A stretch of DNA of 64,000 nucleotides, from the NCBI RefSeq assembly GCF_017377775.1, contig NZ_JAFVLN010000007.1, positions 186,001 to 250,000 on the forward strand, given 5' to 3'. A program made the position numbers and the translations under genes. The notes under the pieces are model-generated. The model worked only from the letters and a program-made list of their open reading frames with translations, did no database searches and was not told the origin of the DNA. Origin of the DNA: Streptomyces sp. VRA16 Mangrove soil. GTDB lineage: Bacteria; Actinomycetota; Actinomycetes; Streptomycetales; Streptomycetaceae. This document shows positions 1-8,311 of this stretch, piece by piece; position 1 is the first letter of the stretch; each line of letters begins with the position of its first letter.

Positions 1-128
1 TCGACTCGGTCACAACCGAACCTTCCGACGCCCGCCCCGCACCCGCGCGTTGGGCTGCGCCGACCGGGTTCGTCGCGGGGCAGGGTCGGATCGTGGCCCG
101 GGGGTGGTCGGTCGTTGTCTGCGGCTCC

Positions 129-260
129 GGTGGGGGCTGGTCGCGCAGTTCCCCGCGCCCCTGAGATGCGCACCTTCGGTGCGGCATCTCCCCGACGGGG
201 AAGGCTGCGCGTCAGCGCATGCCTTCAGGGGCGCGGGGAACTGCGCGACCAGCCCCCACC
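129..260. repeat. Perfect 36-nt inverted repeat, long hairpin
   Basis: Bases 129-164 are the exact reverse complement of bases 225-260, with a 60-base loop that holds a smaller GC-rich stem. The arm carries the motif GCGCGGGGAACTGCGCGACC. The same arm, whole or in part, recurs near 4597, 9597 and 50600, always outside genes. It lies downstream of the aminotransferase that ends at 327 on the minus strand, so it may act as its terminator. This sequence type is common between Streptomyces genes; that statement is from memory. Bases 1-128 show no gene. Confidence 0.85.
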
Positions 261-326
261 GGGCCCGCGGCCTCCCACGAGACAGTCCCCCCTACGGCGA
301 AGCCGAGCAGGAAGGAAGGGGCTCGC

Positions 327-1517
327 TCAGAGCCGCTTCAGCCGGCCCACCGCCTCCGCGAGAACGTCCTCCCGCTTGCAGAAGGCGAACCGTACGAACG
401 GCGCCCCGGCGGCCCGGTCGTCGTAGAAGACGGCGTTCGGAATGGCGACCACCCCGCACCGCTCGGGCAGCGCGCGGCAGAACGCGAACCCGTCGCCGGA
501 GGCGTCGAGCGGCCGGATGTCCGTCGTGACGAAGTACGTGCCCGCGGGCCGGAACACCTCGAACCCCGCCTCCGTGAGCCCCGCCGCCAGCAGATCCCGC
601 TTGGCCGTCATGTCGGCGCGGAAGTCCGCGAAGTAGGAGTCGGGCAGCGCGAGGGCCTCGGCGACCGCGTACTGGAAGGGACCCGCGGAGACGTACGTGA
701 GGAACTGCTTCGCCGAGCGGACGGCCGTCACGAGCTCCGGCGTGGACGTGACCCAGCCGACCTTCCAGCCCGTGAACGAGAACGTCTTGCCGGCCGAGCC
801 GATCGTCACCGTCCGCTCCCGCATCCCGGGCAGCGTGGCCAGCGGCACGTGCTCGGCGCCGTCGAAGGTGAGGTGCTCGTAGACCTCGTCGGTGACCACG
901 AGCAGATCGCGCTCGACCGCCAGCTCGGCGATCGCGGTCAGCTCGGCGCGGGTCAGGACGGTGCCGGTCGGGTTGTGCGGGGTGTTGATCAGCAGCAGCC
1001 GGGTGCGCGGGGTGATGGCGGCGCGCAGCTCGTCGAGGTCGAGGCGGAACCGGGCGGCGCCGTCCTCGACGGACGGCCGCAGCGTCACCGGGACCCGCGT
1101 CCCGCCCGCCATCGCGATGCTCGCCGCGTACGAGTCGTAGTACGGCTCGAACGCGATCACCTCGTCGCCGGGCTCGACCAGCGCGAGCAGGGACGCCGCG
1201 ATGGCCTCGGTGGCGCCCGCGGTGACGAGCACCTCGCGGTCGGCGTCGAGCTCGATCCCGTACCGCCGCTTCTGGTGCTCCGCGATCGCGGCGCGCAGCT
1301 CCGGGACGCCGGGGCCCGGCGGGTACTGGTTGCCGCGCCCGTCGCGCAGCGCCCTGACCGCCGCCTCGCGCACCTGCTCGGGGCCGTCGGTGTCGGGGAA
1401 GCCCTGGCCGAGGTTGATGGAGCCGGTGGACAGGGCCAGGGCGGACATCTCCGCGAAGATCGTGGTCCCGAACTCGGCGAGACGGCGGTTGAGCAGAGGG
1501 CGCGCGCTGGAGGTCAT
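327..1517 (-). CDS. Class I/II PLP-dependent aminotransferase
   Basis: A 396-residue fold-type I aminotransferase acting in the cytoplasm. It shows the N-terminal NLGQGFPDTDGP segment, the NTPHNPTG motif, the aspartate of VTDEVYEHL, and the PLP lysine in the SAGKTFSFTGWKVGW segment. These features are closest to the succinyldiaminopimelate, methionine and kynurenine-glutamine transaminase subgroup. The substrate cannot be settled from sequence. The ATG at 1517 is preferred over upstream in-frame starts because AGGA lies 8 bases before it and homologues begin near this point. It is transcribed away from the small gene at 1676, so the roughly 160 bases between them probably hold both promoters. 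Confidence 0.9.
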   Translation of the reverse strand: MTSSARPLLNRRLAEFGTTIFAEMSALALSTGSINLGQGFPDTDGPEQVREAAVRALRDGRGNQYPPGPGVPELRAAIAEHQKRRYGIELDADREVLVTAGATEAIAASLLALVEPGDEVIAFEPYYDSYAASIAMAGGTRVPVTLRPSVEDGAARFRLDLDELRAAITPRTRLLLINTPHNPTGTVLTRAELTAIAELAVERDLLVVTDEVYEHLTFDGAEHVPLATLPGMRERTVTIGSAGKTFSFTGWKVGWVTSTPELVTAVRSAKQFLTYVSAGPFQYAVAEALALPDSYFADFRADMTAKRDLLAAGLTEAGFEVFRPAGTYFVTTDIRPLDASGDGFAFCRALPERCGVVAIPNAVFYDDRAAGAPFVRFAFCKREDVLAEAVGRLKRL

Positions 1518-1675
1518 GGCCGCCATCCTGCGCCGAAGCCCCGCCATGCTCAAACCTCTGGACTTCCTCAACTCTGCTTTGACCGCGTACGCGCAGGGGC
1601 ATCCCCCTGTCACGCCCGCTCGGGGCGCCCCTCGGGGGACACGGGGGAAGCGAAAAACAGAGAGGGAGGCCGGTG

Positions 1676-2029
1676 ATGGAAGCAGTCGTCATCGTGGTCT
1701 TCGTGGCGTTGGTGGTCGCCATCGTCATCGGTACGGCGAAGGCGGGCGGCAGCGGCCGCTCACCGCGTACCTCACGTACGTCGTTGAACAAGACGCGGTC
1801 ACGGACCTCGGGCCGCGGCAGCGGCAGCGACAACAGCTGGTGGGCCGCCGGCGGCGCCGCGAGCAGCGGCGGCATCTCGTGCTCCTCGGGCTCGTCCGGC
1901 TCGTCGGGGCACCACCACGGTCACTCCTGCGGGGGCGGTTCCTCGTGCGGCGGAGGCAGCTCCTGCGGAAGTTCCTGCGGGGGCGGCTCGTCGTGCGGCG
2001 GCGGGGGCGGGTGCGGCGGCGGCAGCTGA
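1676..2029 (+). CDS. Small membrane protein with Cys/Gly/Ser-rich tail
   Basis: About 117 residues. The first 22 form one hydrophobic helix (valine, alanine and isoleucine rich). A basic Ser/Arg linker follows, then a low-complexity tail made of CGGGSS-like units with seven cysteines, preceded by a HHHGH cluster. It is probably anchored by its N-terminus; which side the tail faces cannot be told. GGGAGG at 1664-1669 fits the ATG at 1676 better than the GTG at 1673. The histidines and evenly spaced cysteines suggest metal binding or disulfide linkage, but this is inference. No function is recognised. A strong hairpin follows the stop. Confidence 0.65.
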   Translation: MEAVVIVVFVALVVAIVIGTAKAGGSGRSPRTSRTSLNKTRSRTSGRGSGSDNSWWAAGGAASSGGISCSSGSSGSSGHHHGHSCGGGSSCGGGSSCGSSCGGGSSCGGGGGCGGGS

Positions 2030-2050
2030 CGCCGCACCCACACGGGGAGC

Positions 2051-2105
2051 GTGCGGCCCGCGCGGAGGCGACTGACACGGGGCAGTCGGTCCGCGAGGGC
2101 CGCAC
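2051..2105 (+). terminator. Long hairpin after the Cys-rich gene
   Basis: A 15-bp stem with one mismatch (GTGCGGCCC... paired with ...GGGCCGCAC) encloses a second short stem, GACTG/CAGTC. It starts 21 bases after the stop at 2029. There is no T tract, which is usual for GC-rich actinomycete terminators. Confidence 0.6.
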
Positions 2106-2379
2106 GCATGTGCGGTCACGGTCTCGGAAGGTGTGCGCCGGGCGCATTCCGTGGCCCTGGAAGTTGAACAGTTGAGCTGTGCAGCGCCCGAGGGGATGGA
2201 AACCCTGCGATGTTGGGTAAAAACGCTGTGACGGCGCCACCGCCCATGATTCCCTTTCAGTCGTTGTAACCCGTCAACTCAGCCCTCGTACTACGTATTC
2301 ACAGCGTTCGCGTGGGCACGAGCCGGTCCCTTTGACACAGCCGGCCCCACCTCCCTTTGCGTGCTAGCGGAGCCGACCC

Positions 2380-2904
2380 ATGCTCACGACCCTGAACACC
2401 GCGTACACCGACACGAGTGCCGACGACCTCGCCTGGGCCCTGGGCCGTGAGCCGCTCCCCGCGCTCGCCACCCTGGACCTCGAACTCTCCGGCGCCACGC
2501 TCCAGTTGAGACTGCTCGGCGCCTCCCACCAGGTACTTCTGGAGGAGGCGAACGGCACCTGCTCGGAGACCGTGGCCTGTATCCCCGGCAGCAGCACCCC
2601 GCTGCCGCTCGGCGTCGCCAAGCGCCTGGGCGACTGGGAGTACGAGTTCGCGGCCCGCGTCGAACACCTGACACCAGGTCAGTTCGCGGGCCGGGCGCAG
2701 GAACTGCTCGCCCTGGTGTCCGATCATCCGAACGGTCTGGCCGGTGTCTTCCCCGGCAGTCCGCATGCCTTCACCGCGATGCTCGCCCAGCGGCACGACG
2801 GCCAGGTGCACTGGCGTACCTGGCACGCGTACCCGCAGGACGGTCAACTCGTCGCCACGCGCACCCGGGTGGGTGTGCGGATGCCCGCGGGCGCCCTGCT
2901 CTGA
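2380..2904 (+). CDS. DUF2617 family protein
   Basis: A 174-residue soluble protein of unknown function that I recognise as DUF2617. It carries acidic and aromatic positions typical of the family, such as LGDWEYEF near residue 88 and VHWRTWHAYP near residue 147. It has no signal peptide or membrane helix. GGAG lies 7 bases before the ATG. In Streptomyces this family usually sits directly before a membrane-fused spermidine-synthase-like gene, as here (the next gene starts 113 bases later), which suggests a shared but uncharacterised role. The 350 bases upstream contain the previous gene's hairpin and an AT-richer stretch at 2215-2300 that may hold the promoter. Confidence 0.8.
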   Translation: MLTTLNTAYTDTSADDLAWALGREPLPALATLDLELSGATLQLRLLGASHQVLLEEANGTCSETVACIPGSSTPLPLGVAKRLGDWEYEFAARVEHLTPGQFAGRAQELLALVSDHPNGLAGVFPGSPHAFTAMLAQRHDGQVHWRTWHAYPQDGQLVATRTRVGVRMPAGALL

Positions 2905-3016
2905 CGTGAGAGGTGCCCATGGCCCGGCGCTTGTCGGCGTACGTATGCCTTCGGTGCGCCTTTTCCACACGTGTGGGTGACCGGGCGGAGTTGAGCGGTG
3001 ACGTAGCGTTCCAGGA

Positions 3017-4561
3017 GTGATCGATCCGCACGCCCCTGCCCCGCACTCGGGGGTCCCGCGGCCCCTGAGCGGGCCGGGCCGGGCCCCGCTCCCGGTGAAG
3101 CCCGGGACCGGCCGGTTCCTGGTCCTGCTGGGCGTCTTCGTCTGCGCGGCCTGCGGACTGGTCTACGAGCTCGAACTGGTGGCCCTAGCCTCGTACTTGA
3201 TGGGCGACTCGGTCACCCAGGCGTCCGTCGTGCTCTCCGTCATGGTCTTCGCGATGGGCCTCGGCTCGCTCGCGGCCAAGCGGCTGCGCTGCCGGGCCGC
3301 CGCGGGCTTCGGCATGGTCGAGGCCGTCCTCGCGCTCGTCGGTGGATGCAGCGCGATGGCGCTGTACGCGGTGTTCGCGTGGACCGGCGACTGGGGCGGG
3401 CCGTGGAGCGACGGGCCGAGATGTCTGCTGGTCGCCTTCTCGCTCGCCATCGGGGTGCTGATCGGCGCCGAGGTGCCGCTGCTGATGGTGCTGATCCAGC
3501 GGATCCGCAGACAGGACCCCGGCGGCGCCGTCGCCGACCTCTTCGCCGCGGACTACGTGGGGGCGCTGGTCGGCGGCCTCGCGTTCCCGTTCGTGCTGCT
3601 GCCGCTGTTCGGGCAGCTCACGGGCGCGCTGCTGACCGGCGCGGTGAACGCGGTGGCGGGCGGCGCGCTCGTCCTCGGCCTCTTCCGGGGCGACCTGAGC
3701 CGGCGGGGCCGCTGGCTGCTGCTCGTCGCCAACGTCACGGTGCTCGCCGTGCTCGCCGTCGCCTGGGTCCTGGTCGGAGATTTCGAACGGGCGGCGCGGC
3801 ACGCGCTGTTCGGTGCGCCGGTGCGGGTGGCTGTGCAGAGCCCGGTGCAGGAGGTCGTGCTGACCGGCGGCGAGCACGGGCGCCCGCTCGGCCTGTACCT
3901 GGACGGGCGGGCCCGGGTGCGCGGCGCGGACGCCGGCCGCTACCGCGCGGACCTCGTCGACCCGGCCATGCGCGGCGGTCCGCACGCCCGGGTGCTGGTC
4001 CTCGGCGGAGGCGACGGGATCGCGGCGCGCGAGGTGCTCCGCTTCCCCGGGGTGCGGCGGGTCGACGTCCTCGACACCGACCCGGCCGTGGTCCGCCTCG
4101 CCCGCACCGACCCGGGGCTGAGCGCGCTGAACGGGCGGGCGCTGCGGGATCCGCGGGTGCGGGTCACCACGGGAGACGTGTTCGGGCTGCTGCGGGCCGA
4201 GCGCGGGGGCTTCGCCCGGGGCCGGTACGACGTGGTGGTCTGCGATCTGCCCGATCCGGCGCTCACCAGCAGTACGAAGCTGTACTCGGAGGAGTTCTAC
4301 GGGCTGGTGGGGCGCGTCCTCGGGCCCTCCGGGCGGGTGGTGGTGCACGGGGGGCCGGTGTCGGGGCGGTTCTGGACGGTCGCGGAGACGGTGCGGTCGG
4401 CGGGGCTGCGGGTGGTCGCGTACCGGGGGAGCGGGGGTGCGGGGTTCGTGCTCGGGGGGTGGCAGGTGCCCCGGGCCGGGGAGGTGCGGGTCGTTCGGTC
4501 CGGGGGGACGTACGCACCGTCGACGCTGGTGCATCCGCGGTACGGGGATGTCGCGCCGTAG
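3017..4561 (+). CDS. speE: Membrane-fused spermidine synthase-like aminopropyltransferase
   Basis: 514 residues. The N-terminal half (about 30-245) has around seven hydrophobic helices. The C-terminal half is a Rossmann methyltransferase-like domain of the spermidine synthase family, with the glycine-rich VLVLGGGDGIAAREVL near residue 325, RVDVLDTDP about 20 residues later, and VVVCDLPDPALTSSTKLYSEEFY near residue 410. Soluble spermidine synthases use the aspartate of the DLPDP segment to bind polyamine. The membrane-fused form is widespread in bacteria and its natural substrate is not firmly known, so a plain spermidine synthase label would go too far. It starts with GTG and follows the DUF2617 gene in a likely operon. 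Confidence 0.85.
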   Translation: MIDPHAPAPHSGVPRPLSGPGRAPLPVKPGTGRFLVLLGVFVCAACGLVYELELVALASYLMGDSVTQASVVLSVMVFAMGLGSLAAKRLRCRAAAGFGMVEAVLALVGGCSAMALYAVFAWTGDWGGPWSDGPRCLLVAFSLAIGVLIGAEVPLLMVLIQRIRRQDPGGAVADLFAADYVGALVGGLAFPFVLLPLFGQLTGALLTGAVNAVAGGALVLGLFRGDLSRRGRWLLLVANVTVLAVLAVAWVLVGDFERAARHALFGAPVRVAVQSPVQEVVLTGGEHGRPLGLYLDGRARVRGADAGRYRADLVDPAMRGGPHARVLVLGGGDGIAAREVLRFPGVRRVDVLDTDPAVVRLARTDPGLSALNGRALRDPRVRVTTGDVFGLLRAERGGFARGRYDVVVCDLPDPALTSSTKLYSEEFYGLVGRVLGPSGRVVVHGGPVSGRFWTVAETVRSAGLRVVAYRGSGGAGFVLGGWQVPRAGEVRVVRSGGTYAPSTLVHPRYGDVAP

Positions 4562-4596
4562 CTTCGGAGGTGGGTGGCCGGGTGCGGGTTGCGTTG

Positions 4597-4642
4597 TGGC
4601 TGGTCGCGGGGAACGGCGCGAGAAGCCCCACCGGGCCCGAGG
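4597..4642. repeat. Partial copy of the dispersed GGCTGGTCGCG repeat
   Basis: A rearranged piece of the arm seen at 129-260: TGGCTGGTCGCGGGGAACGG, then an AGCCCCACCGGGCCCG tail that also follows the right arm of the first copy. It lies in the 153-base gap between the spermidine-synthase-like and CoxG-like genes and cannot fold as the full hairpin does. Confidence 0.6.
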
Positions 4643-4714
4643 ATCTCCACGAATCCGAATGCACCACGGCGAAGGGGATACACGTGACCGGCGGCGCCGT
4701 TAGGCTCAGGTCGC

Positions 4715-5536
4715 ATGGAGCATGAGGTGTTCGTTCCGGTTCCGGCGGAGTCCGTCAGGGCGGTGCTCTGCGATCCCCTTCGGGTCGCCCGGGCCCTGCC
4801 CGGGTTCCAGCGCGATGCCGCCGGCGAGGGGGGCCGCCTCAAGGTACGGATCGGCGGCCACACCATCACGTACCGCGGCAGCGTCACCGTGGCGCAGGCC
4901 GCCGACGGTTCGTTCGCCGTGACCGGTGACGCCACCGAGGCCCGCGGCACCGGCGGCGTGAAGTTCGCGCTGACCGCCAAGGTCGCCGCGGCGGCCGGCG
5001 GCACGGCGCTCACCTTCTCCGGCACCGCATCCGGCGACGGCCGCGTGGCCGAACTGCCCAAGGACGCCGTGGAATCGGCGGCCCACCGCCTGCTGAACCG
5101 TTTCGCGGAGAACCTCGCGGCGGCCGAGCAGGAGCCCGGCTCCGAGGACGAGCCGGAGACGGACACGGAGACGGAGACGGAGACGCAGGCCGGGATCGAG
5201 GGTGAGCCGCACGTCTCCGTGTACGAGACCGAGGTGCCGCCCCCGTCCCTCGACCCCGACGCCGACCTGGACACGGACCTGGACACGGGACTGGACACGG
5301 GACTGGACGACGACACCGGGCTGCCCGCCGAGCCCGTCGCCGCGCACGCCCGCCGCACGATGATCGGCCGCAGCGCGGAGGAGGTCGACCACGCCCCGCC
5401 GCGCGGCCGCTACGCCCCCGTGCCCGCCCCGGCCGGCACCACGGCGAGCGCCACCCTGCGCTGGGCGGCGCCCGCCGCGGCCCTCGCCGTCGCCTCGGCG
5501 ATCGTCGTCGGGCGGGCCCTGCGCAGGCGGCGATAG
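4715..5536 (+). CDS. CoxG/SRPBCC family protein with C-terminal membrane helix
   Basis: 273 residues. Residues 1-145 match the carbon monoxide dehydrogenase subunit G (CoxG) type of SRPBCC fold, beginning MEHEVFVPVPAESVRAVL with LPGFQRDA near residue 30. An acidic low-complexity linker follows, with ETDTETETET and DLDTDLDTGLDTGL runs encoded by 12-bp direct repeats near 5270-5310. A hydrophobic helix (about 250-268) ends in RALRRRR. The protein is therefore probably tail-anchored with its lipid or cofactor-binding domain in the cytoplasm. No CO dehydrogenase genes are near, so a role with Mo hydroxylases is not supported here. The acidic repeat tract may vary in length between strains. Confidence 0.8.
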   Translation: MEHEVFVPVPAESVRAVLCDPLRVARALPGFQRDAAGEGGRLKVRIGGHTITYRGSVTVAQAADGSFAVTGDATEARGTGGVKFALTAKVAAAAGGTALTFSGTASGDGRVAELPKDAVESAAHRLLNRFAENLAAAEQEPGSEDEPETDTETETETQAGIEGEPHVSVYETEVPPPSLDPDADLDTDLDTGLDTGLDDDTGLPAEPVAAHARRTMIGRSAEEVDHAPPRGRYAPVPAPAGTTASATLRWAAPAAALAVASAIVVGRALRRRR

Positions 5537-5564
5537 CCGCACCCCGCAGCCCCGCATAGGCTCA

Positions 5565-6359
5565 GTGGTCGTGACGACACAGGAAACGACGCTGACCGCG
5601 GGCGACGCGGAAGTGACCGTGGCGCCGGGCAACGGCTGCCGCATCAGCAGTCTGAAGATCGCCGGTACCGAACTGCTGCGGCAGGGCGAGCGCTACGGCT
5701 GCTTCCCGATGGTGCCGTGGTGCGGCCGTATCAGGGACGGGCAGTTCCGCGACGGCGGCCGGCTGCACCAGATGCCGCTGAACTCCCCGCCGCACGCCAT
5801 CCACGGCTTCGCCCGGGACGCCGAGTGGACGACGGCCCGTACCGGCGCCGCCGAGGCCGTGTTCACGTACGACCTCACCGACCCCTGGCCCTACCGCGGC
5901 CGCGTCACCCAGATCGTCTCCCTCACCGAGGACGCCCTGACGCTGAGCATCGGCATCGAGACGTACGAGGACTCGTTCCCGGCGCAGATCGGCTGGCACC
6001 CCTGGTTCAACCGGGAGCTGGACGGTTCCCAGGTCGAGATCGCCTTCGAGCCGGCCTGGCAGGAGGAGCGCGGCGACGACCACCTGCCCACCGGCAAGCG
6101 CATCGACGTCCAGCCGCAGCCGTGGGACGACTGCTTCGGCATGCCGGACGGCGTGGACGTGACCCTGACCTGGCCCGGCGCGTTCGAGGTGAAGGTCGCC
6201 AGCCGGGAGCAGTGGGTCGTCGTCTACGACGAGCAGGAGGCCGCCGTCTGCGTCGAACCGCAGACCGGCCCCCCGAACGGCCTCAACACCGCGCCGCGGC
6301 TCGTCACCCCCGTGGAGCCCCTGGAGGCCGCCACCACCTGGACCTGGCGGCGGCTGTGA
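5565..6359 (+). CDS. Aldose 1-epimerase family protein
   Basis: 264 residues, the usual length for a galactose-mutarotase-like enzyme that interconverts alpha and beta anomers of sugars in the cytoplasm. The family's sugar-binding and catalytic positions are visible: the HAIHGFAR segment near residue 75 (HGxAR), IGWHPWFNREL near residue 143, and the C-terminal VCVEPQTGPPNGLN segment with its glutamate. GTG at 5565 or GTG at 5571 could start translation; the family alignment does not separate them. The preceding gene ends 28 bases earlier, so the two may be co-transcribed. Directly after the stop lies a hairpin element. Confidence 0.9.
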   Translation: MVVTTQETTLTAGDAEVTVAPGNGCRISSLKIAGTELLRQGERYGCFPMVPWCGRIRDGQFRDGGRLHQMPLNSPPHAIHGFARDAEWTTARTGAAEAVFTYDLTDPWPYRGRVTQIVSLTEDALTLSIGIETYEDSFPAQIGWHPWFNRELDGSQVEIAFEPAWQEERGDDHLPTGKRIDVQPQPWDDCFGMPDGVDVTLTWPGAFEVKVASREQWVVVYDEQEAAVCVEPQTGPPNGLNTAPRLVTPVEPLEAATTWTWRRL

Positions 6360-6360
6360 C

Positions 6361-6470
6361 AGGTCCTGTGCCCGAGCCCCCGTCTGCGCCCCGACGCACG
6401 GCGATCGCCCGCACCGGACGCCGCTGCGCCCGCCCTTCGGGCGGACGGCAGGGGCTCGGACACAGGCCCT
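6361..6470. repeat. MITE-like hairpin element, short form
   Basis: About 110 bases whose ends are imperfect inverted repeats: AGGTCCTGTGCCCGAGCCCC at 6361-6380 against GGGGCTCGGACACAGGCCCT at 6451-6470. The interior holds GCGATCGC, GACGCCGC and a CGCCCTTCGGGCG mini-hairpin with a TTCG loop. The same interior occurs in the 182-bp element at 53646-53827, whose ends have a different but still self-complementary sequence. It fills the whole gap between the epimerase stop and pyrE, so it may also end transcription. Confidence 0.7.
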
Positions 6471-6482
6471 AAGCTCATAGCC

Positions 6483-7043
6483 ATGACGACGAACGACGTG
6501 CGCGACGCGCTGCTCCAGCAGATCAAGGACAAGGCCGTGGTGCACGGCAAGGTGACGCTCTCCTCCGGCATCGAGGCCGACTACTACGTCGACCTGCGCC
6601 GCGTCACCCTCGACGGCGAGGCCGCCCCGCTGGTCGGCCAGGTGCTGCTCGACCTGACCGCTCAGCACGGTCTGGAGTTCGACGCGGTCGGCGGTCTGAC
6701 CATGGGCGCCGACCCGGTCGCGACGGCCATGCTGCACGCCTCCGCCGCCCGCGGTGAGCGCCTGGACGCGTTCGTCGTCCGCAAGGCCGCGAAGGCGCAC
6801 GGCATGCAGCGCCGCGTCGAGGGCCCCGAGATCAAGGGCCGCCGGGTCCTGGTCGTCGAGGACACCTCGACCACCGGCGGCTCCCCGCTGGAGGCCGTAC
6901 AGGCCGTGCGCGAGGCCGGGGCCGAGGTCGTCGGCGTCGCGACGATCGTGGACCGGGCCACGGGCGCCGCGGAGAAGATCACCGAGGGTGCCGGGGTCCC
7001 GTACCTGTTCGCGTTCTCGAAGGACGAGCTGGGCCTGGACTGA
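6483..7043 (+). CDS. pyrE: Orotate phosphoribosyltransferase
   Basis: 186 residues. It converts orotate and PRPP to orotidine 5'-monophosphate, the fifth step of pyrimidine synthesis, in the cytoplasm. The PRPP-binding loop is VLVVEDTSTTGGSPLEAV (about residues 121-138). The substrate region AVGGLTMGADPVA and the flexible-loop lysines (VVRKAAKAHGM) are both present. The ATG start gives the usual family length. It stands alone rather than with other pyr genes, as is common in Streptomyces. The MITE-like element ends 12 bases before its start, so the ribosome-binding region is unusually close to that repeat. Confidence 0.95.
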   Translation: MTTNDVRDALLQQIKDKAVVHGKVTLSSGIEADYYVDLRRVTLDGEAAPLVGQVLLDLTAQHGLEFDAVGGLTMGADPVATAMLHASAARGERLDAFVVRKAAKAHGMQRRVEGPEIKGRRVLVVEDTSTTGGSPLEAVQAVREAGAEVVGVATIVDRATGAAEKITEGAGVPYLFAFSKDELGLD

Positions 7044-7205
7044 CCCGGGACCTATGGCCCGCCACCGCGGGCTTTCGCCGGACTGGAGCATTCGCCCAAG
7101 TCTGGAAAGATGGGGGCGACGATGATGTCACCCCTTGGTACTTGGTGAGGCTCGACAGAGCAGCAAACCAAACCCGCAGAATCGCGCTTTACGAGGAGAC
7201 GGCTG

Positions 7206-8237
7206 ATGGCCATCGCAACCCCGGACCAGTACAACGAGATGCTCGACCGGGCCAAGGCGGGCAAGTTCGCCTACCCGGCGATCAACGTCTCGTCGACGCA
7301 GACCCTGAACGCGGCGCTGCAGGGCTTCGCCGAGGCCGAGTCCGACGGCATCATCCAGATCTCCACCGGTGGCGCCGAGTACCTGTCGGGCCAGGGCGTG
7401 AAGGACATGGTGCCCGGCGCCGTGGCCCTCGCCGAGTTCGCGCACGTCGTCGCGGAGCGCTACCCGAACAAGATCGCGCTGCACACCGACCACTGCCCCA
7501 AGGGCAAGCTGGACGGATACGTCCGCCCGCTGCTCGACATCTCCGCGGCCCGGGTCGCCGAGGGCAAGAACCCCCTGTTCCAGTCCCACATGTGGGACGG
7601 CTCGGCGGAGACGCTCGCCGACAACCTCTCCATCGCGCAGGAGCTGCTCGCCAAGGCCAAGGCCGCGAACATCATCCTGGAGATCGAGATCACCCCGACC
7701 GGCGGTGAGGAGGACGGCGTCTCGCACGAGATCAACGACAACCTCTACACCACGGTCGACGACGCGGTGCGCACCGTCGAGGCCCTCGGCCTGGGCGAGC
7801 AGGGCCGCTACCTGCTGGCCGCGTCGTTCGGCAACGTGCACGGCGTGTACAAGCCGGGCAACGTCGTGCTCCGCCCCGACCTGCTCGCCGAGCTGAACGA
7901 GGGCATCGCCGCGAAGTACGGCAAGCCGGCCGGCTCCAAGCCGTTCGACTTCGTCTTCCACGGCGGCTCGGGCTCGACGATCGAGGAGATCCACACCGCG
8001 CTGGAGAACGGCGTCGTGAAGATGAACCTCGACACCGACACCCAGTACGCCTTCACCCGCCCGATCGCGGGCCACATGTTCTCGAACTACGACGGCGTCC
8101 TGAAGGTCGACGGCGAGGTCGGCAACAAGAAGACGTACGACCCGCGCGTGTGGGGCAAGAAGGCCGAGACGGGCATGACCGCCCGCATCGTCGAGGCCTG
8201 CGAGAACCTGCGCTCGACCGGTACGCGCATCAAGTAA
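7206..8237 (+). CDS. fbaA: Class II fructose-bisphosphate aldolase
   Basis: 343 residues. A zinc-dependent aldolase that splits fructose 1,6-bisphosphate to glyceraldehyde 3-phosphate and dihydroxyacetone phosphate in glycolysis and forms it in gluconeogenesis. The catalytic and zinc segment LHTDHCPKGKLDGYV (near residue 96), the EIEITPTGGEEDGVSHE segment, the zinc histidine in NVHGVYKPGN, the glycine-rich FVFHGGSGS and the substrate-binding KMNLDTDTQYAFT are all present. GAGGAG lies 7-8 bases before the ATG. A 160-base leader separates it from pyrE and a strong hairpin follows, so it is probably transcribed alone at a high level. Confidence 0.97.
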   Translation: MAIATPDQYNEMLDRAKAGKFAYPAINVSSTQTLNAALQGFAEAESDGIIQISTGGAEYLSGQGVKDMVPGAVALAEFAHVVAERYPNKIALHTDHCPKGKLDGYVRPLLDISAARVAEGKNPLFQSHMWDGSAETLADNLSIAQELLAKAKAANIILEIEITPTGGEEDGVSHEINDNLYTTVDDAVRTVEALGLGEQGRYLLAASFGNVHGVYKPGNVVLRPDLLAELNEGIAAKYGKPAGSKPFDFVFHGGSGSTIEEIHTALENGVVKMNLDTDTQYAFTRPIAGHMFSNYDGVLKVDGEVGNKKTYDPRVWGKKAETGMTARIVEACENLRSTGTRIK

Positions 8238-8253
8238 GCGAGTAGTTCGGTAC

Positions 8254-8288
8254 GCGGGCCCGGTTCCCCCTGCGGGGGCCGGGCCCGC
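8254..8288 (+). terminator. Rho-independent-type hairpin after fbaA
   Basis: GCGGGCCCGG pairs with CCGGGCCCGC around an inner CCCCC/GGGGG stem, starting 16 bases after the fbaA stop. It is very stable and has no T tract. The next gene starts 23 bases further on, so it may also weaken read-through into that gene. Confidence 0.75.
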
Positions 8289-8311
8289 GCCATGCCCGGA
8301 GGCTGTTTTCA

